A DNA stretch of 64,000 bases from Ornithodoros turicata (taxonomy: Eukaryota; Arthropoda; Arachnida; Ixodida; Argasidae), in contig NC_088201.1 in assembly GCF_037126465.1 (NCBI RefSeq), positions 231,218,258 to 231,282,257 of the forward strand, in the 5' to 3' direction. Under the pieces are notes generated by a model, which saw nothing but the letters and a program-made list of their open reading frames with translations, was not told where the DNA came from and made no database searches. Position numbers and translations under genes: made by a program. Shown piece by piece: positions 55,000 through 64,000 of this stretch. How positions within the stretch are numbered: the stretch's first letter is position 1; every line of letters begins with the position of its first letter.

Positions 55000-55712
55000 G
55001 TTAACCGTAATCTGGATGTTGTTCCTGTTTTTGTCGTCTATACCAGTCCAAAAAAAGTCATCGACTGCGGATGACTTTGCAAACCACCCGCCCGTTCAAG
55101 GTCATCGTCGGTCGTTTGTTGACGTTCTCTTGCCGAGCCTTCTGCCTGCCGGTGCGGTGGCATTTCTGCTCGGGAAGAGGGGACCGTACGTCCGGGGTCG
55201 CCTTCGCGAGGACCTGTTGTCACATTTGACTTACAGCGTCTAAGCAATAGCTAGACAAAACACACAGATCGCGCATCCCGAACTGCGGTTCGAATCTGGA
55301 ATTCCTATCGGTTTTGGCGTGGAAAGCGGACGTTTGTCATTCACTAAGCCACGCGGCCTGAGTAGCCGGTGCGCCATTACGACCTCAATCTTCATCATTA
55401 TCATAATCATCATCATCACCACCACCACCGTTATCATCATCATCATCATCACTATGCCACGTGAGCTGCTAGAGCTCAACGCCCAGGTGCCGCTTTTTCA
55501 CTACCCTCGAGCATTCGGGTGTGAAAGGACAACCTGCTGTCCGCCTGTATGGCAGCCGTGCAAAGAAGAGTGCCATTCGGAATATTTTCTCGACAAAGTC
55601 CGACTCCAGAATGAGTAATTAACATAATTACACTTCGCTATTCAAAAACAGCGTAACAGTGGAGATAATGCCGCGACAACGTAAGCGTTCTATATACAAA
55701 CTGTCGTTTGAA
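55000..55712. other. no gene; CAT/ATC trinucleotide tract
   Basis: (ATC)n/(ACC)n tract at 55395-55452. Flanking frames are unrecognised. Confidence 0.4.
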
Positions 55713-55715
55713 CTA

Positions 55716-56620
55716 CAGTCGACCCCCGTTTATCCGGACTTCATTTATCCGGATCCCGCGGTATCCGGACAAAAGGCACGGGAACGGATTTTCCTCCATG
55801 TATTTTGTTCTCGTTTATCCGGACTTCAGCTTCCGGACTGGGACAAGAATTCCAGGGAACGAAAGTCGAAAATTCTTGTAATCCAGCTTCAGTTATCCGG
55901 ACTACCGTGAGTAAGAGGAGACGCTGACGCCACTTCGTCACCCTTTTCGCTGTTTTGGGGTTATTCTCGTCACACGTCAGGAACCTACATTCCTCCGTAG
56001 GGGAGACAACCGTGCACGATGACCCCTTTTTCTATTTGTGTGCGTTGGGTCACGTTGACCAGTCGAGCCATTTGGAAATATCTCGAGGAACTGTCCGGTT
56101 CTAGAGGGGAAAACTCCAACCCGAGGGCCTGCTGGTTACGGCCCGTTGGCCGATGAAGACATTCCCCTAGCTGAGCTGCGATCCCTGATGCAGAGGCTCA
56201 CTGCGACTGCCGTAGATGATGCTGCGGTTTCTGACTACGTTGACGTTGATAAGGATGATGACGCGTGTGCAGCTATGACTGATGACGGTGTGATTGCTGC
56301 TGTTGCCTCCGATGATGTGCAGTAAGACGGTGCCGATGGCGCCAGTGAGAAACAAGGCTCCGACATTGACACTTTGCGTCCGCACTGACATTCTTCGAGC
56401 AGCGTGAACAGCGTGGCTCAACTCTATGCAATTAGCAAAAGTTTGCAGGAATCGAGTGAGTACGCTACTATGTAACAGCTGTCATTGACGAGATTTCTGT
56501 GTTTTAATTAAACCTTGCTCTGTAGGACGTTTCTATTCGGTCGTTTCATTTATCCGGATGCCCCGGTATCCGGACGATTTCGCCGGGAACGGCACCGTCC
56601 GGATAAACGGGGGTCGACTG
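55716..56620 (+). mobile_element. Tigger-type Tc1/mariner element, TSD TA
   Basis: CAGTCGACCCCCGTTTATCC / GGATAAACGGGGGTCGACTG, TA on both sides. TATCCGGA words fill the subterminal parts. The 905 bp contain only the end of a transposase gene, so an internal deletion has removed the rest. Confidence 0.93.
56059..56325 (+). pseudogene. Tigger transposase C-terminal remnant
   Basis: An open plus frame without its own start runs from 56059 to TAA at 56323-56325. Its last 60 residues read DEDIPLAELRSLMQRL, then YVDVDKDDDACAAMTDDGVI and AAVASDDVQ. The PLxEL, acidic YxDxD and TDDxIxAAV pattern is what Tigger/Jerky-like DDE transposases have at their C-terminus after the catalytic domain. Catalytic and DNA-binding parts are missing. 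Position near the 3' TIR agrees with a normal Tigger layout. Confidence 0.7.
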
Positions 56621-56682
56621 TACTTTGAAGCAAACCCTCAACCGTGATATATCGAGTGATATAAAATCTTGCGACATACATA

Positions 56683-56920
56683 CACTCTTAGAAATGAACT
56701 TCACCACATAACACGCTCTTAGCCAACCATCGTCCCGAATGACAACGTTCTCGCCCCTGATTTGTCAAAAGCGGGAGGCGTAGCCTATTCTGTGTCGTGC
56801 ATAATGAACGCAAAATAGGCTCCGCCTCCAGTTTTAAACAAATCTAGGCCGAGAGCGTTGTCATTCGGGACGATGGTTGGCTAAGAGCGTGCTATGTGGT
56901 GAAGTTCATTTTTAAGAGTG
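56683..56920. mobile_element. MITE-B copy, 238 bp, TSD TA
   Basis: Complete; several private changes in the inner arms (GGAGGCGTAGCC left, GGCTCCGCCTCCAG right). Confidence 0.93.
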
Positions 56921-57099
56921 TAGGACACAATTTGCGAAGAAAGATGCGCAAACTGTTTCTTACTCTGTGTGGCTGGAAAATTGCTACGTTGGTTGAGTTA
57001 GACAGCCATATGCCCTTCAAATTGACCAAGGGCACATATTCACGTAGACTGTTGCATTCAGGAGACCATCCGCGAAGTTCAGTGACAATTTGCAGTCTT

Positions 57100-57217
57100 G
57101 GGGAGTAAATGTCGGGACTAAATGTCGAGTTAGGGGACAAAAATGGGGAGTAATTGCAGACTAGGGGAGTAGAAGCTGCAATTACTCCCCGTTTTACTCC
57201 TTTTTTTTCTTAGAGTG
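57100..57217. mobile_element. right end of a CACT-type element with GGGGAGTAATTG words
   Basis: GGGGAGTAATTGCAG repeats, GCAATTACTCCCCG and right tip TTTTTTTTCTTAGAGTG then TG. No left tip is found. Confidence 0.5.
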
Positions 57218-57226
57218 TGAGGCGAC

Positions 57227-57410
57227 ATGTTGCACGTGCGGATAATTTGGACAACCTGGGGTTCTTTTGACGTGCGCCGGAAATCTCCGACACACGGCGC
57301 TGGAAACAATGTTTACCTCCCCAACATTGCTACCGCCCTGGGCCGGGATCGAACCCGCGAGCTTGAGCTCAGCGAGCCAGCACGATACCGACTGCACTAC
57401 CGAGGACGGG
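57227..57410 (-). mobile_element. S3-family tRNA-headed SINE
   Basis: Minus strand: CCTCGGTAGTGCAGTCGG head, B box GGGTTCGATCCCGG, TAAACATTGTTTCCAGCG, GTCGGAGATTTCCGGCGC, CAAATTATCCGCACG. Unbroken reference for the copy at 34180. Confidence 0.7.
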
Positions 57411-57586
57411 TGGGCCACCAACGCTCTGGCTACAAAAGCTCTCATGACCTTTTTGGCTACCGTAGACCTTGGGTCCCTCACTGTGAAGTGACTCAATGTT
57501 CAATTTCCCCGTCACTATATACCAGCAATGAGATGAAACTGCCCAATCGTCGTCATTAAAATAAAGTTTTCGTTCTTGCCGTCACA

Positions 57587-57835
57587 CACTCTTAAAAATG
57601 AACTTCACCGCATAGCTCGCTCCTAGCCAACCATTATCTCGAATGATATCGTTATCTGTCGTGATTTGTTGAAAACGGGAGGCGTACGCCTTTTCTGTGA
57701 CAATTATGAACAGCATAAGTGTCACAGAAAAGGCGTACGCCTCCCGTTTTCAACAAATCACGGCAGATAACGATATCATTCGAGATAATGGTTGGCTAGG
57801 AGCGTGCTATGCGGTGAAGTTCATTTTTAAGAGTG
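57587..57835. mobile_element. MITE-A copy, 249 bp, TSD CA
   Basis: Complete. A private CGTGATT / AATCACG change is present in both arms. Confidence 0.95.
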
Positions 57836-57882
57836 CAGTCTCAAGGCAGAACATGAAGGTGCGATACAGTCCAACCTCTAAC

Positions 57883-58910
57883 CAGAGTTGTACACGTTAC
57901 ACGAAAAAAAGAATTGATTACAATTACTGTTACTACTGCGCGAAAAGTAATTCTTTACAGTTGCAAATTACTTCATCAAAGATATGATACGTTACGGATT
58001 AAAAATGTAACGCGTTACTTTTCCCGCAACTTTTAAATCGTGGGCCATAGCAAAGCCAACGAGCCTGCAGTGAATGCAACCATGCAGCTCTTGTTGCAAA
58101 GTCTAATATGAGACACCAACATACATGATAAGTGAAATTCACAAATACATTTGAAAGCGACATACAAAACACATACACGCGTTTATCACAGATTTATATA
58201 CACATTTAAAACAACATCGAAACATCCGCTTCGTTTTGTTACTATTGTTATGTTCAGCCCGCACAATTTATCAATACAGTCACCTATTTTACGGTTGCTC
58301 CAGTAGGTCGCGATTGTAAAGGATTATCATGTTACTGTGGTGCGCATGGAACACGTGTGTACTAGAGACGGCCGTCACAGTGACGTCACTTCAGTCGAAC
58401 TCGTGGTGGAACAGAAGAACAGATTGACTCGCTGGAAAGCGTTCCCATTGTTGACAGAAAGTTAAAAAAAGTGATCGATTACTCAGTAATTGATTACGGA
58501 AAATTGTAATTAGAGTCCTTGGAAAATTACTTGCTCACAAAATTAATCGATTACGTTAAAACTTGCTGAAAAAAAGTAATTGACGCAATAGACCTCTCCC
58601 TGTTTGTAAACAAATGACGTCATAGTGTTCGACAGCGCCACCGGTTTGGTAGAGTTGAACTATGCTTGAAGCTATGGGGCCAACAAGGTCGCGCCCCAAA
58701 GTCACGGTCTTGAGGGGATTACGATGATCCTTGAAAGGGACGCGACCTTCGTTCCTACTTTTCTTTCAATAGGAGGCAGCGAACAAGTGCTCATTCGTGG
58801 AAACCAGGTCTCCCTTTCCGATCTGTTTCGGTTTCGGTGTGTCTACCAACGTCATGATGACGTTTCCCGAGTAGAGGTTTATTACTAGTAACGCGTTACG
58901 TACAACTCTG
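57883..58910. mobile_element. hAT element, perfect 8-bp TSD, with nested K element
   Basis: CAGAGTTGTACACGTTAC to GTAACGCGTTACGTACAACTCTG; CCTCTAAC at 57875-57882 and 58911-58918. Subterminal GTAACGCGTTAC and AATTGATTAC-type words. K element 58587-58883 lies close to the right end. Confidence 0.93.
58587..58883. mobile_element. K-family short element nested in hAT
   Basis: AATAGACCTCTCCCTG to GAGTAGAGGTTTATT, same orientation as 51131. Confidence 0.8.
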
Positions 58911-58919
58911 CCTCTAACG

Positions 58920-59688
58920 TGTAGAAGTCACAAGTTGCAAAGCACTGGTTAAGTTGGTGCACTCAAGAAACCGCAGCAAAGCCTGCAGTGTGACCACTTG
59001 GGGGTGTGCTGGCGTGCAGGACTAAAATTCTCGCAGCATCGAAAGCGCGGTCATCCAGACGAGCCACGCTCAATTGTACTGTCGGCGTATATTTCGGATA
59101 ATCGAGGAGGCTATCCTCAGGGGTGATACTCTGCCCCTTCGCTGGCGGTAATGTGTGTGATTAAAAGAGAACGCGATATCTAACTACTGTTTTCCTCCTT
59201 CATAGCAAATCAATGGGCACCTGTGGTTGTGTCTCCTCCTGCTGTAGCCGTCGTTTTTGCTATGTGTCTTCTTGGAATCCTCACTAGACTTCATTGCAAA
59301 CCCGAACCTACACTTCTCTGTTTCTGGACCTGCGTTAGTCGTCACGTTGCCCGCCTTGCGAGGCCACCTATGCCAAGCCACGATCACCTTGACAAGTACT
59401 GCGCCGACTCCGAAGCTGTATAGGCATGCCTACAGGCGGCATCTGAAGATCGCACCAGATTTTATCCTGCAGAGTTAGCTTCTTTAGTTAGTTGAGTTTG
59501 AGTTTGATTATAGAAGAAAAAAAAAACGGAAGATATTGAATTCGTCACTGACGAATTCTAGTACTCCCACAAAGGAAATGAAATGAATGAAAGGAGAAAG
59601 AAAGCTGAAAATATGAAAAGGTAAAAATAGAAAGACATCACCCCTCCCAGTCACCGAACTGTACGTGCATATGCGTAGCTACATCCCC
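58920..59688. other. no gene seen
   Basis: Mixed sequence; purine-rich at 59510-59640. Frames near 59184-59478 on both strands carry no recognised domain. Confidence 0.35.
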
Positions 59689-59690
59689 TA

Positions 59691-59927
59691 CACTCTTAAA
59701 AATGAACTTCACCACATAGCACGCTCTAGCCAACCATCATCCCGAATGACAACGTTCTCGCCCCTGATTTGTGGAAAACGGGAGGAGGAGCCTATTTTGT
59801 GCTGTGCATAATGGGCACAAAATAGGCTCCTCCTCCCGTTTTCAACAAATCAGGGGCGAGAACGTTGTCATTCGGGACGATGGTTGGCTAGGAGCGTGCT
59901 ATGTGGTGAAGTTCATTTCTAAGAGTG
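59691..59927. mobile_element. MITE-B copy, 237 bp, TSD TA
   Basis: Complete except one lost base (GCTCTAGCC). Inner arms near perfect. Confidence 0.94.
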
Positions 59928-60019
59928 TAGAAGTGAGCTGAAGTGCAAGAAACTAACAGGAACGGGGAACTCGACGACACGTGCCTAGAATGCGGCCCCA
60001 AAAACACAGATTCCATCTG

Positions 60020-60178
60020 ACGGCTCACTATGAAGTTGCCAAGCGCTGACAACGCGGCATCTCTCTTTCCGGGTTCCCATACACCCAGCACCTTGACTAT
60101 ATCGAAGGTTCTATTGTCCAAGCGGTCTAGAGTATACTTCAATGTAGCCCTTTGGGATGCGTATCTTGTGCAGTGCAG
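60020..60178 (-). pseudogene. LINE polyprotein C-terminal fragment
   Basis: Minus frame from just after a stop at 60179-60181: LHCTRYASQRATLKYTLDRL, then a DNRTFDIVKVLGVWEP block and DAALSALGNFIVS. The HC-RYxxQR start followed by a leucine-rich stretch and a KVLG-W motif resembles the C-terminal zinc-knuckle region of endonuclease-reverse-transcriptase LINEs common in ticks. Polymerase and nuclease domains are not present. The frame then runs on into unrelated sequence and the adjacent MITE. Confidence 0.5.
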
Positions 60179-60243
60179 TTAGTCTTGGCGGTGTAACACT
60201 GTTAGGGTTGGCGCACTGCATTTGGTGCCGTTCTTAGGACAAG

Positions 60244-60547
60244 TAGAGTCACTAAACAGGGAGTAGAGTAGCGACACCGAGCCACGCCGGCGAGCGAGAC
60301 CGCCGTCTTGTTTCCGGCGTCGCCTAGCAACGTGACGCCAATCTCCCCCTTCTCCGCCGGATAACAGCGCGCAATCGATCCAGCTCGCAAGCTAGGAAAC
60401 CGGTTTTGTATGTAGGGGACTCAACATGGACGCCGCGTTCTTGAAAGGAGAAACCACGTGACACGATCGACCCAATCGCGGACACCGAACGGCGGCTCCG
60501 GCGCGGAAAAAGAATGCCATACTCTGTACCCGTATTTAGTGACTCTA
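60244..60547. mobile_element. short hAT-like element, perfect 8-bp TSD
   Basis: TAGAGTCACTAAACAGGG to CCCGTATTTAGTGACTCTA; AGGACAAG at 60236-60243 and 60548-60555. Same tip as the composite at 15747. Confidence 0.82.
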
Positions 60548-60691
60548 AGGACAAGGACATAGCGTTTGATACAGAGTTCGGAAGTAATCAATAGGATAAA
60601 CGAAATCAAGATTAGCTCCTTTTATTTAGCCGAGTATTTCGCAGTAGCTTTCATCTCTGTATGTCCTGCATGACATCTCATTTCGTTTCAG

Positions 60692-60820
60692 CGGAAGACG
60701 AGGAAGACATGAAGGAGGAGACACTGGACGGCGATCGTGGCGCCCTCTTGTCCTCGACGAGATCTCGCGACGACAGACCCTCGTCGCCAGAGGCACAAGC
60801 GGGCGCCAACGGCGAGACAA
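60692..60820 (+). CDS. internal protein-coding exon, gene not recognised
   Basis: A pyrimidine-rich stretch and CAG (TCTCATTTCGTTTCAG, ending 60691) precede the exon, and the strong donor GTAAGTG follows at 60821. With two bases completing a split codon, 42 codons read EDEEDMKEETLDGDRGALL, then STRSRDDRPSSPEAQ, then AGANGET, with one base left over: a phase 1-1 exon, so it could be skipped without a frameshift. The peptide is acidic at the start, then Ser/Arg/Pro rich and probably disordered. No domain is visible and I do not recognise the protein. The neighbouring exons are not found in the window, which implies long introns. GC content and codon use differ from the AT-richer surroundings. 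It could also be a chance open frame, but both splice sites and the absence of stops favour an exon. Confidence 0.55.
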
Positions 60821-60900
60821 GTAAGTGACACCGCTTTTCAATTATTGGATTTCGGTGATGAATAAGCAGAGACAACGTTACCCTATATCTTACGTTGCCG

Positions 60901-61416
60901 CTTTAAAGGAGCACTGAAATGAACCCCCGAGTATTTTATCTTTCTTTCTTGTTTTTGCTACAGTGTTCAGTGAGGAATAAAACGTGCTCTTCCGAGAGGA
61001 TGATTGGCGTATAGGTAAGGTGCATCGCGAGAGCGAGGGTCCGTGTCCCTCTCATACCTTTCAGAAATCATGCACACTCAATGGGAAAGTGTGCTTCGGA
61101 GAATGAGGGAACGTCGCGACGTGGCCTATTCCCCTGGCACGTGACCCGTGACGTAGACCGGCGCAGCTCAAGCGGGTGTAAGCAGCGCGTGAGCTGAGAA
61201 GAAATAAACAAAGAGAAAGAAAAAAAGCACGAGGATTTTTCTACGTCAGGCGGCGATCGTGACGATAGTTCTCTAACTGCTTGTGTACATTTGGTTGCGC
61301 AGCTACTGTACGCCGCAGAGCCAAAATATTTACAAGGGGGCCCCGCGATGGACAGCTTGACACATGAGGAAGGGTTTCGGGTCACGTGTACATGTCAGTT
61401 CATTGCTCCTTTAAAG
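60901..61416. mobile_element. TIR element with TTTAAAGGAGCA ends
   Basis: CTTTAAAGGAGCACTGAAATG and the inverse CAGTTCATTGCTCCTTTAAAG. Target duplication is hidden by the palindromic TTTAAA. A related tip (TACTCCTTTAAG) lies at 62050, so a second such element may follow. Confidence 0.6.
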
Positions 61417-62480
61417 TAGCACAGAAGTCATTTTTAACACCCCGTTTTCAACCTATAAAACTGTTAAGTAGTTCAGTAAGATGCACCATGACGAGTAATT
61501 CACACCGGAGAGTCATAATTATCGCAGAAATTGGATTTAAAGTTCGCCGCAAAAAAAGCGACCGTGCGCAACGGCGGTGGAGAGAGCAGTACCAGCCTGT
61601 GATCTGCCTGGGACATCGCGCTTGACGCTACAGGGGCTACGCCTGGCTGGTTGGTTCAGAGGAATGCTGTCTGGTACTCGGGTGTTCGGGGTTCTGAAAG
61701 CGCATTCCTCCTGGCTCGGTCATTATTCTGCCGCTCCTGCTATCCCCAATGCTGCGGGGGAACTAGCAAAACTGGTTTACGGACCAGCGAATCAGAACGA
61801 GTTCTCCCTGCAACGTCATCGGTGACGTGCCTTCTCGGTGATCTCGGTCATCGGTGATACCTTCTCCTCCTCGCTATATCCAGAGTGGCGAGTTAACGGT
61901 GAACGCGCGGAGCCGTGTTTATGTGTTTTTTTGTGGGGGGAGGGGGGAACAAATTGCACACATGAAAACCTTTCGTGCTACTCAGTAAAATGACGCATAC
62001 ACTTTCATCAGACGTCTTCATCTGAAAATTTTCTGGATGGCCCTGCGTACTCCTTTAAGTATAGAGAACCCCCGAGCTGCTTTCGATTGGTCTGCAGCCC
62101 CGCTGACGGTGGTATCGCTAATACTGCAAATGGCCCCGACACCATCAACAGTATAGACAAAGCCTGACCGCTGAAACGGCCTGACGTAATCGTTCAGAGT
62201 TCGCCAGTCACGACGTCCTTTCGCCGGCAGGAGCAATGGAGAGGAGCCACCAACAGCCAATGGCAGCAGCAGAAAACTTCTGTTTCGAGATTGGCTACAG
62301 CGATTGTCTAACATGCATCATATGACGAGCGAGAGTGGGCGAGTGAGTGGGTCGTGACGACATCGCGACTACATATGTCCCTTCACCCTCCATCGCTTCG
62401 TCCCTTTCTTGTTATAGTCGTAACGATGATGCCCACAAACGATTTCGACATTACCCCCTCCCCCCACGCCGCCTCCCCAT
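61417..62480. other. no gene; possible second TTTAAAG-type element
   Basis: CTTTAAAGTAGCACAGAAG at 61411 and GCGTACTCCTTTAAG at 62045 may be its ends. Frames at 61577-61857 are unrecognised. Confidence 0.3.
61971..62011 (-). ncRNA. possible hammerhead-like motif, weak
   Basis: Minus strand: CTGATGA, AA, GTG and 22 bases, CAC, GAAAGG. Core words are right but stem II is only three pairs plus an irregular loop. Confidence 0.25.
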
Positions 62481-62481
62481 A

Positions 62482-62717
62482 CACTCTTAGAAATGAACTT
62501 CCCCACATAGCACGCTCCTAGCCAACCATCATCCCGAATGAACGTTCTTGCCCCTGATTTGTTGAAAACGGGAGGAGGAGCCTATTTTGTGTCCATTATG
62601 CACGGCACAAAATAGACTCCTCCTCCCGTTTTCAACAAATCTAGGGCGAGAACGTTGTCATACGGGGTGATGATTGGCTAGGAGCGTGCTATGCGGTGAA
62701 GTTCATTTTTAAGAGTG
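62482..62717. mobile_element. MITE-B copy, 236 bp, TSD TA
   Basis: Complete but for a small deletion (GAATGAACGTTCTTG lacks CA). Centre orientation is the reverse of most B copies (GTCCATTATGCACGGC). Confidence 0.93.
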
Positions 62718-62838
62718 TATGGCTATGTGGCATGGAAAGGAGACAATAGGCAGGCTTTCTGTATGTAGAGGTGGTGGCGAAATTACTTAAATTTCTCCTC
62801 TTATAAAATCTGCTATGCGACCCTTGTCAGACAATGTA

Positions 62839-62995
62839 CACTCTTAAAAATGAACCTCACCACATAGCACGCTCCTCGCTAACCATCATCCCGAATGACA
62901 ACGTTCTCGCCCCTGATTTGTTGAAAACGCGGGGCGGAGCCTGTATTCTGTGCCGTGCATAATGAGCACAAAATAGGCGCCGCCTCCCGTTTTCG
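62839..62995. mobile_element. MITE-B copy lacking the right arm
   Basis: Left tip and TA present; stops at GCCTCCCGTTTTC and continues as unrelated GGCTGGATTTGGCC. Confidence 0.88.
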
Positions 62996-63194
62996 GCTGG
63001 ATTTGGCCATGGACCGAGCAATTTTGACACAATGAGAGAGAGGGCTAGAGTCCAGCTGATTTAGAGACACAAAGTGTGATTCTGAAAGATTGGTAGCGCG
63101 GGCAGCGGAGATGGACGTGTTCTAGATCTTCCAGATTATCGCATTATAAAAGAAAGAGTGCCGCTATGGCTTCATGTCAAAACCTTTGCGTGTA

Positions 63195-63443
63195 CACTCT
63201 TAAAAATGAACTTCACCGCATAGCACGCTCCTAGCCAACCGTAATCTCGAATGAAATCGTTATCTGCCGTGATTTGTTGAAAACGGGAGGCGTACGCCTT
63301 TTCTGTGACATTTACGCTGTTCATAATTGTCACAGAAAAGGCGTACGCCTCCCGTTTTCAACAAATCAGGGCAGATAACGATATCACTCGAGATTATGGT
63401 TGGCTAGGAGCGTGCTACGCGGTGAAGTTCATTTTTAAGAGTT
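63195..63443. mobile_element. MITE-A copy, 249 bp, TSD TA
   Basis: Complete; right tip ends AAGAGTT instead of AAGAGTG. Confidence 0.94.
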
Positions 63444-63650
63444 TAGATGTCTGAGCTACCGGACGAAAAATGGTCCGCGTCAGCGTTCTTTATCTGACGT
63501 TGTCGCACGAAGTATGGTGATGGTGATGAAGGAAATAAAACGGGAGATGTAAGTCGCGACAATATCAGGCTAGCTCTATACTCCAGCACGCCCACGTAGA
63601 GTTGGTTAAAAAAAAAGGGGGAAAACAAAAACATAACGAAGGAATAACTA

Positions 63651-63888
63651 CACTCATAGAAATGAACTTCACCACACAGCACGCTCCTAGCCAACCATCA
63701 CCTCGAATGACAACGTTCTCGCCCCTGATTTGTTGAAAACGGGGGGAGGAGCCTATTTTGTGCCGTGCATAATGAGCACAAAATAGGCTCCTCCTCCCGT
63801 TTTCAGCAAATCAGGGGCGAGAACGTTCTCATTCGGGATGATGGTTGGCTACGAGAGTGTAATGTGGTGAAGTTCATTTCTAAGAGTG
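63651..63888. mobile_element. MITE-B copy, 238 bp, TSD TA
   Basis: Complete; left tip CACTCATAGAAATG. It sits directly next to the S4 SINE and may have inserted into it. Confidence 0.94.
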
Positions 63889-63890
63889 TA

Positions 63891-64000
63891 GAAGTCGAAC
63901 CCACATCTTCTGGATGGCCGGTCCAGGGCTCTACCAATTGAGCTAAGCTAACATGCCTTCCAGGGTGCGTCATCTGAAGGGACAAACCAGTCACTCTCTC
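63891..64000 (-). mobile_element. S4-family tRNA-Ala-like SINE, cut by window end
   Basis: Minus strand: GAGAGTGACTGGTTTGTCCC, then GTTAGCTTAGCTCAATTGG, CCCTGGACCGGCCATCCAG and GTGGGTTCGACTT. Here the T loop is the normal TTCGA. Homologous to 18787-18921. Confidence 0.75.

Noticed and set aside
54998..55243. 81-codon frame starting with a hydrophobic segment
   Set aside because: Starts at the edge of a mariner-type element and overlaps an equally long antisense frame; no family resemblance.

Overview
The window reads as a non-coding, transposon-saturated stretch of a large arthropod genome, most likely a tick (Ixodida); I cannot resolve the genus. Reasons: introns and retroposons of eukaryotic type, Ruka-like tRNA-derived SINEs (a family described from ticks), a short TTAGG tract (the arthropod telomere unit), abundant fold-back MITEs, and no bacterial-style gene spacing. 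No complete cellular gene is visible. The only convincing host-type coding sequence is one 129-bp internal exon at 60692-60820 (+), with clear acceptor and donor sites and a symmetric phase. Other coding traces are remnants of mobile elements: a Tigger transposase C-terminus (56059-56325), two LINE C-termini (49548-49866 and 60020-60178, both minus), and a C2H2 zinc-finger ORF (19964-20233, minus) carried inside a 1.5-kb transposon.

The dominant inhabitants are nearly perfectly palindromic MITEs whose termini begin CACT. Subfamily A (typically 249 bp) and B (typically 238 bp) account for about 28 full or partial copies spread over the whole window. Relatives with other interiors but the same CACT start are C (34561, 40343), E (44861), G (7423), H (4525) and the long element J (19190-20694). 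Target duplications are two bases and almost always TA, CA or TG. Several insertions can be proven from the uninterrupted host repeat on both sides. Other DNA elements: hAT elements with 8-bp duplications (50448, 57883, 60244, and probably 15747, 985, 5931), Tc1/mariner/Tigger-like elements with TA duplications (4570, 10408, 28431, 42918, 53189, 54031, 54445, 55716), and a ~296-bp family with AATAGACCTCT ends (17567, 33532, 51131, 58587).

Retroelements: Ruka-like SINEs (5066, 12500, 13208, 26798, 33085, 40228, 47752, 52577), three further tRNA-headed families, and scattered LINE 3' ends. Several sites carry a hammerhead-ribozyme-like core (CTGANGA, stem, GAAA) of the kind known from Penelope-like elements, often in inverted tail-to-tail pairs.

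Layout: 0-5 kb hAT plus MITEs; 5-14 kb nested MITEs and SINEs; 15.7-21.7 kb two large composite elements; 22-29.5 kb simple repeats, minisatellite and LINE/SINE tails; 29.8-32.7 kb a TIR element and a 102-bp satellite; 33-43.5 kb the densest nesting; 44-59 kb alternating MITEs, hAT and Tigger; 60-62 kb the exon neighbourhood; 62.4-64 kb a cluster of four MITEs. Nesting gives a clear order of events: MITEs A/B are often the newest layer, but SINEs have also landed inside MITEs, so both were active over overlapping periods.
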